Both the position numbers and the translations under genes were made by a program. Under the pieces are notes generated by a model. The model was not told the DNA's origin. It worked only from the letters and a program-made list of their open reading frames with translations, and did not search any database. A DNA stretch of 64,000 bases from Hyphomicrobiales bacterium (GTDB lineage: Bacteria > Pseudomonadota > Alphaproteobacteria > Rhizobiales > Beijerinckiaceae): NCBI GenBank assembly GCA_900466745.1, contig UBNE01000003.1:186001-250000 (forward strand). The letters run 5' to 3'. Position 1 is the stretch's first letter. Each line of letters opens with the position of its first letter. Positions 35,212 to 44,090 of the stretch are shown here, one piece after another.

Positions 35212-36069
35212 ATGGCGAATGCAGGAGTCGGGCCGGTCGTGAGCGCGGCCTGGCTGAAGGCGCATCTCGGCGAGGCGGATCTTCAGGTCATCGACGGGAG
35301 CTGGCATCTGCCGGTCCGCAAGCGCGATGCGGCGGCGGAATATGTCGCCGGCCATATCCCCGGCGCCATCCCGCTCGACATCGATACGGTCGCCGATCCG
35401 GCACCGCCGCCGCCGGGCCGGATGCTGCCCTCGGCCGAGCGCTTTGCCGAGCAGGTCGGGTTGCTCGGTCTCAGGCCCGAGGCCCATCTCGTCGTCTACG
35501 ACGCCGTCGGCATGTACAGCTCGGCGCGGGTCTGGTGGATGTTCAGGACCTTCGGTCACCGGGCGATCTCGGTTCTGGAGGGCGGCCTGCCGGCCTGGAA
35601 CGCGGCAGGCGGGCCGATGGAGTCCGGCGCGCCGAGGCGGCGCGATGCCGTGGCCTGGCCGGTCCGACCCGCCAATCAGGGCGTGCGCGACTGGCGGGCC
35701 GTGCTGCGCAACATCGAGACGCGCGAAGCGCAGCTCGTCGATGTCCGCCCCCCGGAGCAGTTCCGCGGCAGCACGGCCGCGAACTATCCCGGCGTGCGGG
35801 ACGGCCATATCCCCGGCGCGATCAGCCTGCCCCGCAACGAATTCCTGCTTGCCAACGATACGTTTCCGCCGCCGGAAGCGATCGAGAACGCGATCCGCAA
35901 GGCAGGCGTCGACCCGGATCGTCCGATCATCGCCTCCTGCGGCTCCGGCGTGACCGCCTGCATTCTCGCGCTCGCGCTGGAACTGACCGGCCGCCAGCCA
36001 TGCGCGGTTTACGACGGATCGTGGGAGGAATGGGGCCACCGCTCCGATCTGCCCGCGACGACGGATTGA
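35212..36069 (+). CDS. 3-mercaptopyruvate-type sulfurtransferase (two rhodanese domains)
   Basis: Cytoplasmic sulfurtransferase of 285 residues with tandem rhodanese domains (about 8-135 inactive, 160-283 active). The active-site loop is CGSGVTA with C243, the form typical of mercaptopyruvate sulfurtransferases rather than thiosulfate rhodaneses (CRKG). The ATG at 35212 is chosen because GGGAGG lies five bases before it. It would move sulfane sulfur released by the upstream C-S lyase to an acceptor thiol, giving a persulfide for the dioxygenase-like protein three genes later in the island. Confidence 0.88.
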   Translation: MANAGVGPVVSAAWLKAHLGEADLQVIDGSWHLPVRKRDAAAEYVAGHIPGAIPLDIDTVADPAPPPPGRMLPSAERFAEQVGLLGLRPEAHLVVYDAVGMYSSARVWWMFRTFGHRAISVLEGGLPAWNAAGGPMESGAPRRRDAVAWPVRPANQGVRDWRAVLRNIETREAQLVDVRPPEQFRGSTAANYPGVRDGHIPGAISLPRNEFLLANDTFPPPEAIENAIRKAGVDPDRPIIASCGSGVTACILALALELTGRQPCAVYDGSWEEWGHRSDLPATTD

Positions 36070-36082
36070 GGTCGGCAAGGCC

Positions 36083-37657
36083 GTGACGCCTCTGCAACTG
36101 CCTGGTGCCGCGACCGTCCCGGAGCTGCTGCGGAACGGTGCAGGGCGATATCCCGATCAGTTGGCGCTTTCGGCGCGCTCCGTCTCAGGAGCGCGGCTGC
36201 GCCGCAGCTATGCCGGGCTCGTGCGGGACATGGACCATGCGGCGGTCGAACTGGCCTCGCTCGGCCTGGCGGCCGGAGACCGCGCGGCGACCTTCCTGAC
36301 CAACGATGCCGGGTATGAATTCGTCATGACCGCGCTCGGCGCCGTGGCGCGCGGCGCGATCGTGGTGCCGTTCAATACCCGCGCCTCCGACGAAGAGATC
36401 CGCCATGCCTTCGCGCTGACCGAGCCCGGCCTCGTGGTCGTCGAGGCGTCCCACGCGGAAAGGCTTCGCGGCCTTGCTCCTGCGGGAACGCGCCTCGCCG
36501 TCGCCGGCGAAGACGTTTTCGCTTCGGGTCCGGGAGAGGAGGCGCCGTCGAATCCCGGAAGGGGGCCCGGAACTGCGGCGCCTCGCGCCGGCGATATCGC
36601 GGCCCTGCTCTTCACCTCCGGCACGACGGCCCGCTCGAAGGCGGTGATGGCTTCGCATGCCGGCATGATCGCATCGGGGGCCTGCTGCGCGGCGGCGCTG
36701 GGCCTGCGCCCCGGCGACGTCTATCAGGCCGGCTTTCCGGTCTTCACCTCGGCGGCCCTGAACATCGCCTGCATGGCCTGCTGGGTAGCGGGTGCCGGGT
36801 TCTGCCTGGAATCCGTGCTGAACGACGAGGGGCGTCTTGCCGCCATCGCGGCCGAGGGCACCTCCATCTATCATGGCGTACCCTCGGTCCTGGGCTTCAT
36901 GCTCGACAGCTTCGATCCCGCACGGCACGACCTGTCCGGCTTGCGGCGGATCGCCAGCGGAGGCGCGGCCCTGCCGCCGGATCTCGCGGCCCGCCTGGCG
37001 GAAACCTGGCCGCATGCCGACCTCGTCCAGATCTACGGCCTGACCGAAAGCGGCCCGACCGGGACGGTTCTCGCGCCGGAGGAGGCGCAGGCGGGCCGCG
37101 GCTCGATCGGGCGGGCGATGCCGGGCTGCGTGGTCGAGATCCTGGGCGATGACGGGCAGGCGGTCGAAACCGGCCAAACCGGCGAGATCGCCATCACCGG
37201 CCCGGCGGTTGCGGTCGGCTATTTCCGGGATCCCGAAGCGACGCGGAAGGCCTTCTCCGGCAGGCGCGTGCTGACCGGCGACCTTGGCAGGCTCGACGCC
37301 GAGGGCTTCCTTCACTTCGCGGATCGCAAGAAGGATGTGATCAATCGGGGCGGGCTCAAGATCGCTTCCATCGCCGTCGAAGATGTGCTGCACGCGCATC
37401 CGGCGGTGAGCGAAGCGGCTGTCGTCGCCGTGCCGCATGCCAAGCTCGGCGAGGATGTCGGGGCGGCCGTGGTGCTTCGCCCGGGGCAAAGAGCGGACGA
37501 GGCCGAGCTCCGCAGCCATTGCGCCGCTGCGCTCGCCGACTATGCGGTGCCGCGCCGATGGCTGGTCCTCGATAGCCTTCCGCGCAATCCCATGGGCAAG
37601 GTTTTGAAGAACGAGCTGAGGGCGCGTTTCAGCGCGCCCCCCAAACCCGGACGATGA
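36083..37657 (+). CDS. AMP-dependent acyl-CoA synthetase/ligase
   Basis: ANL-family enzyme of 524 residues that activates a carboxylic acid with ATP and CoA. Motifs: phosphate loop LLFTSGTTARSKAV (about 175-188; serine/threonine-rich but lacking the usual final GxPKG glycines), YGLTESG, LTGDLG...DRKKDVINRGG hinge region, and the catalytic lysine in NPMGKVLKNEL. The start is GTG at 36083. It sits between the sulfurtransferase and the persulfide-dioxygenase-like gene (4-base overlap of its stop with a minor ATG). The acid may be the carbon skeleton left after sulfur removal. Confidence 0.86.
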   Translation: MTPLQLPGAATVPELLRNGAGRYPDQLALSARSVSGARLRRSYAGLVRDMDHAAVELASLGLAAGDRAATFLTNDAGYEFVMTALGAVARGAIVVPFNTRASDEEIRHAFALTEPGLVVVEASHAERLRGLAPAGTRLAVAGEDVFASGPGEEAPSNPGRGPGTAAPRAGDIAALLFTSGTTARSKAVMASHAGMIASGACCAAALGLRPGDVYQAGFPVFTSAALNIACMACWVAGAGFCLESVLNDEGRLAAIAAEGTSIYHGVPSVLGFMLDSFDPARHDLSGLRRIASGGAALPPDLAARLAETWPHADLVQIYGLTESGPTGTVLAPEEAQAGRGSIGRAMPGCVVEILGDDGQAVETGQTGEIAITGPAVAVGYFRDPEATRKAFSGRRVLTGDLGRLDAEGFLHFADRKKDVINRGGLKIASIAVEDVLHAHPAVSEAAVVAVPHAKLGEDVGAAVVLRPGQRADEAELRSHCAAALADYAVPRRWLVLDSLPRNPMGKVLKNELRARFSAPPKPGR

Positions 37658-37668
37658 GGGAGGACAGG

Positions 37669-38568
37669 ATGCGCGAGAGCCGGGGAGCGAAGGCAGCGCC
37701 TGCGGTCGACGTCGCCGCCTTCTTCGAGAGCCGCACCGGCAGCCTTCAATATGTCGCAGCCGATCCGCGGACCGGGCGCTGCGCCGTCATCGATCCGGTC
37801 CTCGATTTCGATCCGAAATCCGGGAGCGTCGCGACGACCAGCGCGGACGCGATCCTCGCTCACATCGCCGCGCGCGGCTACACCATCGACTGGATTCTCG
37901 ACACCCACCCCCACGCCGATCACTTCTCGGCCGCGGCCTATCTGCGGCAGCGCACCGGGGCGCCGACCGCGATCGGCGCGCGCGTCACCGAGGTGCAGGA
38001 ACTCTGGAGCGACATCTACAACCTGCCGGATCTGGCGGGGCAGACCGACGGCTGGGATCGGCTTTTCGCGGATGGCGAGCGTTTCACGATCGGGAGGCTC
38101 GAGGCGCGCGTCATCCATTCTCCAGGGCATACCCTCGCTTCGGTGACGTATTGCCTCGCCGATGCCGCCTTCATCCACGATACGCTGTTCATGCCCGACA
38201 GCGGCACGGCCCGCGCCGATTTCCCCGGCGGCAGCGCGGCGAAGCTCTGGGATTCGATCCAGACGATCCTGTCGCTGCCGGACGAGACCCGCCTGTTCAC
38301 CGGGCACGATTATCGCCCGGGCGGACGCGAGGCTCTGTGGCAAAGCACCGTCGCGGAGCAAAAGCGGCTCAACCCGCACATCGCCGGCAAGGGGCGGGAG
38401 GCGTTCATCGCCTTGCGCGAGGCGCGCGACCGCGCGCTGCCGATCCCCCAGCTCATGCTGCAGGCGCTCCAGGTCAATCTGCGTGGCGGGCGCCTTCCAG
38501 AGCCCGAGGCCAATGGATGCCGCTATCTGAAAATTCCGCTCGACGCCTTTCCGACTGCGCGCTGGTAG
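37669..38568 (+). CDS. Metallo-beta-lactamase fold hydrolase, persulfide dioxygenase (ETHE1/Blh)-like
   Basis: Protein of 299 residues of the glyoxalase II/ETHE1 group. Metal ligands: HPHADH (H80, H82, D84, H85), HSPGHT (H154), D171 and TGHDY (H213). ETHE1-type enzymes oxidise glutathione persulfide to sulfite with a mononuclear iron. The length and long insert (DIYNLPD region) fit the Blh/PDO-type proteins. The ATG at 37669 is preceded by GGGAGG; an ATG at 37654 would overlap the ligase stop. Last gene of the plus-strand operon; the convergent flavoenzyme gene follows. Confidence 0.83.
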   Translation: MRESRGAKAAPAVDVAAFFESRTGSLQYVAADPRTGRCAVIDPVLDFDPKSGSVATTSADAILAHIAARGYTIDWILDTHPHADHFSAAAYLRQRTGAPTAIGARVTEVQELWSDIYNLPDLAGQTDGWDRLFADGERFTIGRLEARVIHSPGHTLASVTYCLADAAFIHDTLFMPDSGTARADFPGGSAAKLWDSIQTILSLPDETRLFTGHDYRPGGREALWQSTVAEQKRLNPHIAGKGREAFIALREARDRALPIPQLMLQALQVNLRGGRLPEPEANGCRYLKIPLDAFPTARW

Positions 38569-38633
38569 CATCCGGCGGACGTTCCACGACGATGGGTCGA
38601 GCGGGCGATCACGGGAGCGGCTCCGCGCGCCCT

Positions 38634-39965
38634 TCAGAAGCCGATCGGCCAGTACTGGATCTTCGTGCCGTCACTGAAGCGGCCGAAGCGGAATGGAGAG
38701 GGATCGACACAAGGCTTCGCTCCCTGCACGAGTTCGGCCATCAACTGGCCGGCGGCCGGGCCTAGCCCGAATCCATGGCCTGAGTATCCCGCCGAGACGA
38801 AAAGGCCGGGATGGCTATCGATGCCCGAGATGACGGGGATCGCGTCCGGCGTGGCATCGAGCAGCCCGCCCCAGCTTTCGACGATCCGGGCGTCCCGGAA
38901 CGCCGGAAAGATCGCGTCGAAGCTCTTGCGGGCTCCTTCCAGGACATGGCGTCCCGGTGCAGGGTCATAGACGCGATACTTCTCGAACGGGGTCACCTGG
39001 TCGCCGCGCCAGCGGCGGCGCATGACGAATTCCTCGAGGGAGCGCTTTCCGAGGCGCAGCTTGAGAGAGCTGTGCTCGGAAAACAGGGAGGGCCGGAAGT
39101 CCTTGAAGAAGCGGAAGCTGTCCGGCACCACATCGACCGGATAGCCGGTCCGCATCGACATGTTGTAGCCGCCGTCCAGCCGCTTGCGGAAGCCGAAGCC
39201 GGGGCCCGAGCCGCATCCCGCCAGGCCGGCTTCGATCGGCGCGCTGCGCATGACCTGCGACAGGATCTTGAGCTGGGGGAAGCGCAGGCCGAGATTCCCG
39301 AGGAAGAGGCTCGACCAGCCTCCCGCCGCCAGCACGACCCGCCTGCAGGCGACGCGGCCGCGCTCGGTCACCACGCCCGCGACCCGTCCGCCCTGCATCT
39401 CGACGGTCCGGACGGCGCAGTGCTGAAGGATGACGCAGCCGGCGCGCCGCGCCGCGCTCGCGATCGCCGATGTCGCCAGCGTCGGTTCGGCCATGCCGTC
39501 GCTCGGGGTGTGGAGCGCGCCATAGAAGCGCCGGGTCGCCCCGGGGGCATGGTGCGCGGCCTCCTCCGAGGACAGCACGCGCGTGTCGAGATCGAATTCG
39601 GAGATGCGCGCCAGCCAGCCTCGGTACTTCTCGATATCCGACGCGCCTCCGGCAAAATAGGTGATGCCGGTGACGCGGAAGCCGGTCTCGCCGTCGATCG
39701 CGTCGTTCAATCCGGCCCAGATCTCCATGGCGCGCAGCATCAGCGGCATCTCGCGGTGGTCGCGACCCATTTTCCGGACCCAGCCCCAGTTGCGGCTGGA
39801 TTGTTCGCCGCCGATCACGCCCTTCTCGCAAAGCAGCACGGACACGCCGGCCCGGACGAGGTTCCAGGCGGTGCAGACCCCCATGATCCCGCCCCCGATG
39901 ACGACGACGTCGACAGCGGCGGGCTGTTCGGTATCCGAGAGGACCGGCTGCAGATTCTGGACCAT
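38634..39965 (-). CDS. FAD-dependent oxidoreductase, DAO family
   Basis: Flavoenzyme of 443 residues of the D-amino-acid/sarcosine oxidase-like group. The dinucleotide motif is VVVIGGGIMGVCTAWNLVRAG (about 20-40), followed by SSRNWGWVR. The C-terminal FAD/substrate segment is YSGHGFGLGPAAGQL. It oxidises an amino or N-alkyl group, with the substrate unknown. It is divergent from the BisC/TorZ-like gene with a 116-base AT-rich shared promoter, and convergent with the persulfide-dioxygenase-like gene. A position inside the sulfur island suggests oxidation of the amino moiety of the imported compound. Confidence 0.86.
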   Translation of the reverse strand: MVQNLQPVLSDTEQPAAVDVVVIGGGIMGVCTAWNLVRAGVSVLLCEKGVIGGEQSSRNWGWVRKMGRDHREMPLMLRAMEIWAGLNDAIDGETGFRVTGITYFAGGASDIEKYRGWLARISEFDLDTRVLSSEEAAHHAPGATRRFYGALHTPSDGMAEPTLATSAIASAARRAGCVILQHCAVRTVEMQGGRVAGVVTERGRVACRRVVLAAGGWSSLFLGNLGLRFPQLKILSQVMRSAPIEAGLAGCGSGPGFGFRKRLDGGYNMSMRTGYPVDVVPDSFRFFKDFRPSLFSEHSSLKLRLGKRSLEEFVMRRRWRGDQVTPFEKYRVYDPAPGRHVLEGARKSFDAIFPAFRDARIVESWGGLLDATPDAIPVISGIDSHPGLFVSAGYSGHGFGLGPAAGQLMAELVQGAKPCVDPSPFRFGRFSDGTKIQYWPIGF

Positions 39966-40029
39966 CGCGATCTCCTACCGGGGGGCCACGCTAGCGCATA
40001 AGATATAAACATCAAGAATTTTCTATTCG

Positions 40030-40054
40030 CATTTAAGCCATAAATGTGATTTCA
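40030..40054. promoter_or_regulatory. Inverted repeat and shared 14-base element before the BisC/TorZ-like gene
   Basis: CATTTA at 40030-40035 and TAAATG at 40041-40046 form a 6-5-6 inverted repeat. TAAATGTGATTTCA at 40041-40054 contains AAAT-GTG-ATTT and resembles elements at 33035 and 42453. It lies in the divergent gap with the DAO-type gene, 27 bases before the GTG start. Candidate LysR site. Confidence 0.5.
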
Positions 40055-40081
40055 TAAAAGAACGCATCAGGGAGAGGCGCC

Positions 40082-42370
40082 GTGGCACGCATCCTTCGTT
40101 CGGCTTCGCATTGGGGCGCCTTTCGGATGCAGGTGGAGGATGGCCGACTCGTCGGGGTCCAGCCCTTCGAGCACGATCCCCATCCGACGCCGCTGATCGA
40201 GGCATGGGCCGAAATGGTCACCTCGCCCCTGCGGATCGCCGCCCCTTTCGTGCGCCGCGGCTGGCTGAACGGGGACCGCGGCGCGAAGCGCGGCGAGGAT
40301 GACTATGTCGCGGTCGATTGGGACAAGGCGCTCGACCTGGTTGCCGGAGAGCTCGGGCGAGTCAGCAGCCATCACGGCAACCAGGCGATCTTCGGCGGCT
40401 CATACGGGTGGTCGAGCGCCGGCCGGCTGCATCACGCGCGCACATTGACGCATCGCTTCCTCAATGCGATCGGCGGGTTCACCGGCCAGGTCACCAATTA
40501 CAGCTACGGCGCGGCCATGGCCTTCCTGCCGCGGGTGCTCGGCAACGCCGAAGCCATCGGGGCCTTGCTGACCGGGTGGGACGAGATCTGCACGAATGCG
40601 GACGTCATGCTCGCCTTCGGAGGCATTCCCGAAAAGAACTGGGAAGTCATTTCCGGCGGCTTCGGCCGGCATCTCTATCCCGAGCATCTGCGGCAACTCG
40701 CCGAGTCCCGCGTCAGGGTCGTCAATATCTCGCCGTTCAGGCGCGATTTTCCCGAGGGCTATCCGGCGGAATGGGTCGCGATCCGCCCCAATACCGACGC
40801 CGCCCTGGTCATGGCGCTGACCCAGATCCTGTTCGCCGAAGGCCTGGAAGATACAGCGGCGATCGATCGGCTGACCGTCGGCTTTCCCGCCTATGTCGCC
40901 TATCTCAACGGCAAGAGCGACGGCGTCGTCAAGGACGCGGCGTGGGCGGAAGGGATCACCGGGGTGCCGGCACAGGCCATCGTCGCGCTCGCGCGCAGCC
41001 TGGCGGGCAAGAAGGTCATGCTGACGGCAGCGTGGAGCCTGCAGCGGGCCCGGCATGGCGAGCAGATCTATTGGGCGATCGCCGCGCTCGCCGCCGCGCT
41101 GGGGCAAATCGGTCAGCCGGGATGCGGTTTCGCCTTCGGCTACGGCTCGATCAACGCATTGGGAAATCCCCGATACGAGACGCCGATCTCGGGCCTCTCG
41201 ACCGGGCGCAATCCGGTCGGGATCGCCATTCCGGTGGCGCGCGTCGCGGATCTGCTGCTATCGCCCGGCGAGACGATCCGGTTCAACGGCAGCAGCCTGA
41301 CCTATCCCGACATCAGGCTGGTCTATTGGGCCGGCGGAAATCCCTTCCACCATCACCAGGATCTGAACCGGTTGCGGCGCGCCTTCCGGAAGCCTGAAAC
41401 GGTCATCGTTCAGGAGCCGTTCTGGACATCGACGGCCCGCCACGCCGACATCGTCCTTCCGGCGACGACCCCCGTCGAGCGCAACGACATCGGCGGCTCG
41501 TCACGCGACGCCTTCGTCCTCGCCATGCACCAAGGCATCGCGCCCGTCGGCCAATCCCGGAACGACTACGACATCTTCGCCGATTTGGCGGAACGCCTGC
41601 AGTCGCGTGAAGCGTTCACCGAGGGGCGCGACGAAACCGGCTGGCTGCATGTGATGTGGGACAGATGCCGCGCGGCGCTGGGACGCCGCAGCATCGAGGC
41701 GCCCGATTTCGACCGCTTCTGGGAAGATGGATACTTCCGCGTCCCGGAGCCGCCGGCCGCCTATACCATGTATCAACGCTTCCGCGAGGATCCCGATGGT
41801 GCGCGGCTCGACACCGCCTCCGGCCGGATCGAGGTCTTCAGCCCGTCTGTGGCCGCGATGGAGGATCCGGAACAGCCCGGCCACCCGGTCTGGCGCGACC
41901 CCGAGGAATGGCTCGGGGCGGATCTGGCGAGACGCTACCCCTTGCACCTCCTGACGCCGCAGCCGCCGCGGCGCCTGCACAGCCAGATGGAAGCCAGCCG
42001 TCACAGCCGCGCCGGCAAGCGGCATGACCGGGAGGTCGTGACCCTGCACCCGGCCGATGCGCGCGCGAGGGGAATCGGTGATGGCGACATGGTGCGCATC
42101 TACAATGCCCGCGGAGCCTGCCTCGCTTGCGCCGAACTCGACGACGGCCTGCTGCCGGGCGTGGCGCGCCTGCCGACGGGGGCGGGCTTCGATCCGCAGG
42201 ACGGGTATCTCGACGCCTCGAGCAACGCCAACGTGCTGACGCTCGACAAGGGGACCTCGCAGCTCGGACAGGGATGCGCGGCGCAATCCTGCCTGGTCGA
42301 GGTCGAGCGCTTCGACGGTCCTCTCCCGGCGCTGTCGATCTTCGCGCCTCCGCCGCTGGGGGCCGCGTAG
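40082..42370 (+). CDS. Molybdopterin-dependent S/N-oxide reductase, cytoplasmic BisC/TorZ type
   Basis: Molybdenum enzyme of 762 residues of the DMSO reductase family that contains biotin-sulfoxide, methionine-sulfoxide and TMAO reductases. There is no signal peptide or N-terminal iron-sulfur cysteine set, so it should act in the cytoplasm with a bis-MGD cofactor. GGSYGWSSAGRLHH holds the expected molybdenum-ligating serine (S112). LVYWAGGNPFHHHQDLNRL (about 419) and a C-terminal cofactor-binding domain (about 620-755) are conserved. The start is GTG at 40082 with GGGAG upstream. It is followed by a Dpp-type importer, suggesting reduction of an imported sulfoxide or N-oxide. A paralogue lies at 57601-59913. 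Confidence 0.9.
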   Translation: MARILRSASHWGAFRMQVEDGRLVGVQPFEHDPHPTPLIEAWAEMVTSPLRIAAPFVRRGWLNGDRGAKRGEDDYVAVDWDKALDLVAGELGRVSSHHGNQAIFGGSYGWSSAGRLHHARTLTHRFLNAIGGFTGQVTNYSYGAAMAFLPRVLGNAEAIGALLTGWDEICTNADVMLAFGGIPEKNWEVISGGFGRHLYPEHLRQLAESRVRVVNISPFRRDFPEGYPAEWVAIRPNTDAALVMALTQILFAEGLEDTAAIDRLTVGFPAYVAYLNGKSDGVVKDAAWAEGITGVPAQAIVALARSLAGKKVMLTAAWSLQRARHGEQIYWAIAALAAALGQIGQPGCGFAFGYGSINALGNPRYETPISGLSTGRNPVGIAIPVARVADLLLSPGETIRFNGSSLTYPDIRLVYWAGGNPFHHHQDLNRLRRAFRKPETVIVQEPFWTSTARHADIVLPATTPVERNDIGGSSRDAFVLAMHQGIAPVGQSRNDYDIFADLAERLQSREAFTEGRDETGWLHVMWDRCRAALGRRSIEAPDFDRFWEDGYFRVPEPPAAYTMYQRFREDPDGARLDTASGRIEVFSPSVAAMEDPEQPGHPVWRDPEEWLGADLARRYPLHLLTPQPPRRLHSQMEASRHSRAGKRHDREVVTLHPADARARGIGDGDMVRIYNARGACLACAELDDGLLPGVARLPTGAGFDPQDGYLDASSNANVLTLDKGTSQLGQGCAAQSCLVEVERFDGPLPALSIFAPPPLGAA

Positions 42371-42452
42371 AGGCTCAGCGTGCTCCGCAGCGGGGAGGGG
42401 AAGAGGATGAATTGGCCTTGACATAAATCATATCTTGCCAGCTAAATCTGCA

Positions 42453-42466
42453 AAAATGTTATGTCA
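42453..42466. promoter_or_regulatory. Shared 14-base element before the peptide-type binding protein gene
   Basis: AAAATGTTATGTCA, followed by TAAAAG, closely matches the sequence before the BisC/TorZ-like gene (TAAATGTGATTTCA then TAAAAG), and both are followed by GAACG. A possible TTGACA -35 lies at 42418-42423. It is 16 bases before the chosen start. Confidence 0.5.
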
Positions 42467-42482
42467 TAAAAGGGGAACGAGG

Positions 42483-44087
42483 ATGAGCAGCTTTGGCCTG
42501 AACCGCCGTCATCTGCTTCTGGCAGGTGCGGCAATGTCTCTCGACATGAGCCTTCCCGCCGCCCTTGGCGCCGCGCCGCGGCGCGGCGGAATCCTGACTG
42601 CGGTGCTCTGGCCCGCGCCCCAGACGCTGACCGCCGCGGCGACCACGGCAGGCACCGAAATGCTGGTCAGCGCCAAGATCTTCGACGGGCTTTGCGGCTA
42701 TGATTTCGACATGCGGCCCCAGCCCTTGCTCGCCGAGAGCTGGGACATCAGCGCCGATGGCCTGCGCATGACGTTCAATCTCCGCAAGGGCGTGCGCTGG
42801 CACGATGGCACGCCGTTCACCAGCAAGGATGTCGCGTTTTCGCTGCTCAAGGTGTGGAAGGTCCTGCATGGGCGGGGGCGTTCCACGTTCGCCGATGTCA
42901 CGGAGGTGCAGACACCCGACGACAACACGGCGGTCTTCGTGCTGAAACGCCCGGCGCCGGCCATCATGAAGGCGCTGTTCTCGGCGGAATCGCAGATCCT
43001 GCCGGCTCACCTCTACGACGGCACCGACATTCTGCAGAACCCGTTCAATCTGAAACCGGTCGGGACCGGGCCCTACAAGTTCGTCTCCTTCGAGCGCGGC
43101 GACAATCTCGTGCTGGCGCGCAACGAGGACTACTGGGACAAGGAGCTGCCCTATGTCGACCGGTTCGTGTTCCGTTTCGTTCCCGACGCGGCGACGCGCG
43201 CCGCCATGCTGGAATCCAGCCAGGCACAGATCGTCCCGAACGGGCTTCTGAACGCTCCCGACATCACACGGCTGGGCAAGCTGCCCGATATCGAGCTGGA
43301 AAGCCGCGGTTACGAGCATTCCTGCGGCATGCAGCTCATGGACTTCAACCTGGACAACCCGCATCTGGCGAATCTCAAGGTGCGCCAGGCGCTCGCCCAC
43401 GCGATCGACCGCAACTGGATCCTGCGCAATGTCTGGAGCAATTTCGGCAAGGCGGCGACCGGGCCGATCCACGTCAAGCAGACCGATTTCTATACGACCG
43501 AGGGCGTGCCCGCCTATCCGTACGACATCAAGAAGGCCGAAGCGCTGCTCGACGAGGCGGGTTTCAAGCGCGGCGCCGGCGGCGTCCGCTTCACCATCAC
43601 CATCGATCCGCTCCCTTATGGCGACGAGCCGCTGCGCGCCGCGGAATACATTCGCGAGCAATGCCGCAGGATCGGCATCGCGATGACGGTGCGCACGCAG
43701 GATTTCGGCGCCTTCGTCAAGCGCGTCTACACGGATCGCGATTTCGACATCAACATCGTCTCGGCGAGCACGACGGCCGATCCGACGATCGGCGTACAGC
43801 GCTTCTACTGGTCGAAGAACTTCATCAAGGGCGTGGCGTTTTCAAACGGCTCGCACTACGCCAATCCCGCGGTGGACGCGCTTCTGGAAGCGGCCCAGAC
43901 CGAGCTCGACCCGTCCAAGCGCCGCGATCTCTTCGTCAGGTTCCAGCAGATCGCGATGGCCGACCTGCCGTCGCTGCCGCTGGTCTTCAACGATCGCGTG
44001 ACGGTCACCCGCAAGACGCTGCGCGACCATACGGTGGGCGGCGTCGGCCCGTTCGACAGCCAGTCCAAAGCCTGGCTGGCGGCCTGA
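42483..44087 (+). CDS. ABC transporter substrate-binding protein, family 5 (peptide/opine type)
   Basis: Exported binding protein of 534 residues (SBP_bac_5). The N-terminus has LNRRHLLLAGAA, a twin-arginine-like or Sec signal, cleaved near ALGAAP. Typical blocks follow: PLLAESWDISADG, RKGVRWHDGTPFTSKDV, NPVGTGPYKF-like KPVGTGPYKF and the YDIKKAEALLDEAGF motif. The ATG at 42483 is supported by AGGGGAACGAGG. The family binds peptides, opines, nickel-ligand complexes and glutathione. With the two permeases downstream it should import the substrate of the adjacent reductase and C-S lyase pathway. Confidence 0.9.
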   Translation: MSSFGLNRRHLLLAGAAMSLDMSLPAALGAAPRRGGILTAVLWPAPQTLTAAATTAGTEMLVSAKIFDGLCGYDFDMRPQPLLAESWDISADGLRMTFNLRKGVRWHDGTPFTSKDVAFSLLKVWKVLHGRGRSTFADVTEVQTPDDNTAVFVLKRPAPAIMKALFSAESQILPAHLYDGTDILQNPFNLKPVGTGPYKFVSFERGDNLVLARNEDYWDKELPYVDRFVFRFVPDAATRAAMLESSQAQIVPNGLLNAPDITRLGKLPDIELESRGYEHSCGMQLMDFNLDNPHLANLKVRQALAHAIDRNWILRNVWSNFGKAATGPIHVKQTDFYTTEGVPAYPYDIKKAEALLDEAGFKRGAGGVRFTITIDPLPYGDEPLRAAEYIREQCRRIGIAMTVRTQDFGAFVKRVYTDRDFDINIVSASTTADPTIGVQRFYWSKNFIKGVAFSNGSHYANPAVDALLEAAQTELDPSKRRDLFVRFQQIAMADLPSLPLVFNDRVTVTRKTLRDHTVGGVGPFDSQSKAWLAA

Positions 44088-44090
44088 GCG

